A DNA stretch of 64,000 nt from Streptomyces sp. NBC_00659 (GTDB lineage: Bacteria; Actinomycetota; Actinomycetes; Streptomycetales; Streptomycetaceae), in NCBI RefSeq assembly GCF_036226925.1, contig NZ_CP109031.1, positions 5,828,001 to 5,892,000 on the forward strand, read 5' to 3'. Within the stretch, counting starts at the first letter, position 1. Each line of letters starts with the position of its first letter. The position numbers were made by a program, and so were the translations under genes. The notes under the pieces are model-generated. The model searched no databases and was not told the origin of the DNA. It worked only from the letters and a program-made list of their open reading frames with translations. Positions 60,742-64,000 of the stretch are shown in pieces.

Positions 60742-60890
60742 GTCCCCAGTATCGGCAGGGTCGTTGGCGGCGGGGGCCGTTCGCGCCTTGGAGTTGCTTG
60801 AGAGTCATGGGCGGGTCGTGTCCACCCGCGCGGGTGACCGCGAATCCTGGTGCCAGGACCTGGGGGACCGACCGACTAAGGAGCGTTGAA

Positions 60891-63314
60891 GTGGCGGCAT
60901 TGGCACGGTGGTGCTATCGGCACCGGCTGGTGGTCCTGTTGCTGTGGGTGGGTGCGCTGTTCGGTCTCGGCTTCGCGGCGACCACCGCGGGCACGGACTA
61001 CGCGAACGTGTTCTCCCTTCCGAACACGGACTCCAAGCGTGCGTACGACCAGATGGAGAAGGCCTTCCCGGACAGCGCGGGGGACACCGACACGGTGGTG
61101 TGGAAGGTCGCGGACGGCACGGTCCGGGATGCCTCGGTGCGTTCGCGGATCCAGCCCGTGCTGGACGAGATCGCCGGCATGAAGGGTGTGGGCCAGGTCG
61201 CGGGTCCCTACCAGGGTGAGCGGGGCGCCGCGCAGATCAGCCGGGACGGCACGATCGCGTACGCCCAGATCACCTTCGCCGAACAGGCGAACGCCGTACC
61301 CAAGGAGCTGGTGCAGGACGTCGTCGACATCGCGCAGGACGCCGAACGGGCCGGACTCCAGGTGGAGTTGGGCGGACAGGCGATCCAGCGGGTCCAGGAG
61401 CCGCCCACCGGGCTCGCCGAGATGGTCGGCATCCTGGCCGCGGCCCTCGTGCTCTTCCTCGCCTTCGGTTCCCTCTTCGCCATGCTGCTGCCGATCGGCA
61501 TCGCGGTCTTCGGGGTCGGTACGGGGCTGTTCTCCACGCAGTTGCTCAGCCACACCACGGACATCCCGGACCTGGCCCCGCTGCTGGCCACCCTGATCGG
61601 CCTGGGCGTCGGCATCGACTACGCGCTGTTCATCGTCACCCGGCACCGGCGCGGGCTCCTGCGGGGCCTGGAGTCCGAGGAGTCGGCGGTCGTCGCCCTC
61701 AACACCTCGGGCCGGGCGGTGCTGTTCGCGGGCGGCACGGTGTGCATCGCGCTCGCGGGCATGCTGGTGACGAACCTCCGCTTCCTGGACGGCGTGGTCA
61801 TCGGCACCTCCCTGACCGTCGTGTTCAGCGTGCTCGCCGCCACCACGCTGCTGCCTGCCCTCCTCGGCATCCTCGGCACCCGGGTGCTCAGCCGCCGCCA
61901 GCGGCGCAAACTGGCGGAGCGGGGCCCGGAGCCGGAGCGGGCCAGCGGGGCCGCGGCCCGCTGGTCGATGAGCGTGCAGCGCCGCCCCCGTACGATCGCG
62001 GTCCTCGCGCTGGCCGTGATGGCGGTCCTCGCCCTCCCCGTCCTGTCGCTGCACCTCGGCGCCACCGACCAGGGCAACGACGACAGCACGACGACGACCA
62101 GGCAGGCCTACGACCTGCTCGCCGAGGGCTTCGGACCCGGCTTCAACGGCCCCTTGCAGGTGGTCGTGACCGGCGGTGACACCGACGCCCTGGCGAAGAG
62201 CATCGGCGGCACGCCCGGGGTGGCCGCGGTCGCCGCGCTGCCGCCCGCCAACGGCGTGACGGTGATCCAGGTGGTGCCGACGACCTCACCGCAGTCGGTG
62301 AAGACCGACGACCTCATCGACACCCTGCGGGACCGGGTGATCCCGGACGCCGGGGCGAGCGCCCACGTCGGCGGCGTGACCGCCGTGTCGAAGGACTTCG
62401 CCACGATCACCGGCGACCGGCTGCCCTGGTTCGTCGCCACGATCATCGGCCTCGGCTTCCTGCTCCTGCTGATCGCCTTCCGCTCCCTGGTGGTCCCGCT
62501 GACGGCCGCCCTGATGAACCTGATCGCGGCCGCCGCGTCCTTCGGCGTCCTGGTCGCGGTCTTCCAGTGGGGCTGGGGCCTGGAACTGCTGGGCCTCGGC
62601 AAGGAGGGCCCGATCAACGCCTTCCTGCCCGTCATCATGCTCTCGCTCCTCTTCGGCCTCTCCATGGACTACCAGGTGTTCCTGGTGAGCCGCATGCACG
62701 AGGAGTGGGTGCACACCAAGGACAACGCGCGCGCGGTGCGGGTCGGGCTGGCGGAGACCGGCCGGGTCATCAACTCGGCCGCCCTGATCATGGTGTGCGT
62801 CTTCCTCGCCTTCGTCCTGAGCGGTGACGCGGGAGCGGCGATGGCGGGCGTCGGCCTCGCGGCCGCGGTCGCCCTGGACGCCTTCATCCTCCGTACGGCC
62901 CTGGTCCCCGCCGCGATGCACCTGCTCGGCAACTCCAACTGGTGGCTGCCCGCGGCCCTGGACAAGCGGCTGCCGCATCTGGCGGTGGAGCCCGCCGAGG
63001 AGCCGTCCGGTGACGCGGCTCCGGTCCGGGGCGGGGCCTCGGCCGTGCACGGGTTCGTCCGTGACGCGGAGGGCGAGGCGGTCGACGGGGCAATCCTCAC
63101 GCTGCTGTCCAAGGGAGGCCGCCAGCTGGACCGGGTGACCTCGCTGGCCGACGGTTCCTACATCGTCTCGGTCCCGGCCCCGGGGACGTATCTGCTGTCG
63201 GCGACGGCCCGTTCGTACGGGACGCGGGCACACCACGTCGTCGTCACGGACGAGCCGCTGGTGCACGACGTGGAGCTGGTCCAGGGAGAGGTGGACGCCG
63301 ACGCGGTCAACTGA
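60891..63314 (+). CDS. MMPL transporter with extra C-terminal domain
   Basis: 807 residues. Two MMPL modules of six membrane helices, each with a large extracytoplasmic loop; LGVGIDYALFIVTRHR and LFGLSMDYQVFLVSRMHEE carry the proton-relay aspartate/tyrosine pairs. Residues 719-807 form an added carboxypeptidase-regulatory/Ig-like beta domain (VHGFVRDAEGEAVDGAILTLL ... DGSYIVSVPAPGTYLLSATA), unusual for MMPL proteins. The GTG at 60891 has AAGGAG 7 bases upstream. It likely exports a lipid or hydrophobic compound. Confidence 0.93.
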   Translation: MAALARWCYRHRLVVLLLWVGALFGLGFAATTAGTDYANVFSLPNTDSKRAYDQMEKAFPDSAGDTDTVVWKVADGTVRDASVRSRIQPVLDEIAGMKGVGQVAGPYQGERGAAQISRDGTIAYAQITFAEQANAVPKELVQDVVDIAQDAERAGLQVELGGQAIQRVQEPPTGLAEMVGILAAALVLFLAFGSLFAMLLPIGIAVFGVGTGLFSTQLLSHTTDIPDLAPLLATLIGLGVGIDYALFIVTRHRRGLLRGLESEESAVVALNTSGRAVLFAGGTVCIALAGMLVTNLRFLDGVVIGTSLTVVFSVLAATTLLPALLGILGTRVLSRRQRRKLAERGPEPERASGAAARWSMSVQRRPRTIAVLALAVMAVLALPVLSLHLGATDQGNDDSTTTTRQAYDLLAEGFGPGFNGPLQVVVTGGDTDALAKSIGGTPGVAAVAALPPANGVTVIQVVPTTSPQSVKTDDLIDTLRDRVIPDAGASAHVGGVTAVSKDFATITGDRLPWFVATIIGLGFLLLLIAFRSLVVPLTAALMNLIAAAASFGVLVAVFQWGWGLELLGLGKEGPINAFLPVIMLSLLFGLSMDYQVFLVSRMHEEWVHTKDNARAVRVGLAETGRVINSAALIMVCVFLAFVLSGDAGAAMAGVGLAAAVALDAFILRTALVPAAMHLLGNSNWWLPAALDKRLPHLAVEPAEEPSGDAAPVRGGASAVHGFVRDAEGEAVDGAILTLLSKGGRQLDRVTSLADGSYIVSVPAPGTYLLSATARSYGTRAHHVVVTDEPLVHDVELVQGEVDADAVN

Positions 63315-63346
63315 GGCCGCCGGACGCCGGATCTTCCCCGGCGCGG

Positions 63347-63372
63347 GGGGCGTCCGCCTCGGCGGGCGCCCC
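63347..63372. terminator. terminator between convergent genes
   Basis: Hairpin GGGGCGTCCG...CGGGCGCCCC (one G-T) 33 bp after the MMPL stop and abutting the TetR stop. Confidence 0.6.
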
Positions 63373-64000
63373 TCAGCCCGTTTCCCCCGCCGGGCCGGCC
63401 GGGCCTCGGTCCGTCTTCCTCGCCGGGTCGGGCAGCGCCTTCGTCATCCCCGGCAGGAAGTCCGTGAACAGCTCGTGCACCTCGTGGACGAGGGGCCGCA
63501 GCAGACGGAAGCGGGCCAGGGAGACGCCGCGCGCCGTCAGACGCGCGCCGCGCTCGGCGAGCCGGTAGCTGCGCTCGCGGCTCTCGGTGCGGTCGAAGAC
63601 CCAGTACAGGACGAGCCCCATCTGGGAGAGCCACATCAGCTCGGGCAGCACCTCGCGCAGTTCCTCCGGCACCTTGGTCTTCGCCCCAGCCAGCACTTCC
63701 TTGTGGACGCTGATGGCCTCCGCGCGCGCGTGCTCCGACTCGGGGGAGAAGGGGCTGAGGGGACTGTCCGGGTCGGCGGCGTTCTTGAAGAACTGCACGG
63801 CGAACTCGTGGTACGGCGTGGCGATGTCCAGCCACACCTTCAGGACACCGCCCAGCCGGGCCTCCAGGTCCGTCTCACGGTCCAGTACCTCCCGGACCGC
63901 CTCCCGGTGTTCGGCGGCGATCCGGTCGTAGAAGCCCTGGATCAGGTGTTCCTTGCCGGCGAAGTAGTAGTACGCGTTGCCGACGGAGACCCCGGCCTCC
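63373..64000 (-). CDS. TetR-family regulator (5' end outside window)
   Basis: 209 residues remain; the frame is open to the window edge. The visible N-terminal part EAGVSVGNAYYYFAGKEHLIQGFYD is the end of a TetR helix-turn-helix with its recognition helix and following motif. The rest is the helical ligand-binding domain, ending TKALPDPARKTD. A GTG in the middle (63837) is not the start. Convergent with the MMPL gene, so not clearly its regulator; ligand unknown. Confidence 0.9.
   Translation of the reverse strand, partial: EAGVSVGNAYYYFAGKEHLIQGFYDRIAAEHREAVREVLDRETDLEARLGGVLKVWLDIATPYHEFAVQFFKNAADPDSPLSPFSPESEHARAEAISVHKEVLAGAKTKVPEELREVLPELMWLSQMGLVLYWVFDRTESRERSYRLAERGARLTARGVSLARFRLLRPLVHEVHELFTDFLPGMTKALPDPARKTDRGPAGPAGETG

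Overview
The window is a very GC-rich stretch of an actinomycete chromosome, almost certainly Streptomyces. It shows GC-rich wobble positions, many GTG and some TTG starts, 4-bp ATGA/GTGA gene overlaps, long low-complexity acidic or Pro/Gly-rich protein tails, and families typical of Streptomyces (SAV_2336-type proteins, SCO4848-type membrane protein, DUF3017, DUF2690, DUF6350). From memory, the core gene order (sucCD, purNH, folD, mdh, betaine genes, glyA, trpS, RNA ligase-like gene, D-Ala carboxypeptidase) resembles the S. coelicolor SCO4808-SCO4860 region. No tRNA, rRNA, CRISPR array or transposase was seen.

Layout. 1-2081: end of a DUF5682 gene overlapping a vWA gene (MoxR/vWA-type locus). 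2521-4605: sucCD and a strong terminator. 4781-8978: an unusual HTH/sigma-like/membrane protein divergent from a DUF6350 membrane protein, then a membrane protein. 9450-13587: purN-purH and folD (purine and one-carbon metabolism), with DUF3017. 14927-17535: a membrane-anchored HTH/DUF2690 protein, a repeat-bearing intergenic region, and mdh.

17621-24541 is the main accessory locus. It is a tightly packed minus-strand operon encoding a small Trypco1-like protein, a trypsin-VMAP-like protein, a MoxR AAA+ ATPase, and a 1112-residue SAV_2336-type protein whose pseudokinase and ParA-like domains have lost key catalytic residues. It fits the VMAP ternary conflict/signalling systems (vWA-MoxR-VMAP), with an apparently unusual effector/scaffold subunit.

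25959-34332: a MarR-GNAT fusion regulator with a palindromic operator, divergent from a five-gene choline/betaine operon (aldehyde dehydrogenase, GMC oxidoreductase, ATPase, double permease, lipoprotein). 34348-37114: PEP mutase-like and AhpD-like genes facing a MocR regulator. 37134-42741: EamA transporter, a YgiB/YgiC-like pair, rocD, and glyA preceded by a clear ZTP (pfl) riboswitch. Together with purN, purH and folD, this places several folate/ZMP genes in one window.

43917-50148: trpS, an RNA ligase-like gene, and a cluster equivalent to the mycobacterial decaprenyl-phospho-arabinose pathway (DprE2, DprE1, PAP2 phosphatase, UbiA phosphoribosyltransferase, GtrA). 50136-56016: YihY, D-Ala-D-Ala carboxypeptidase, SCO4848-type protein, metallophosphoesterase, and an oligopeptide-binding protein. 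56116-64000: an LTA-synthase-like sulfatase, an OmpR/histidine-kinase pair divergent from an MMPL transporter with an extra C-terminal domain, and a truncated TetR regulator.
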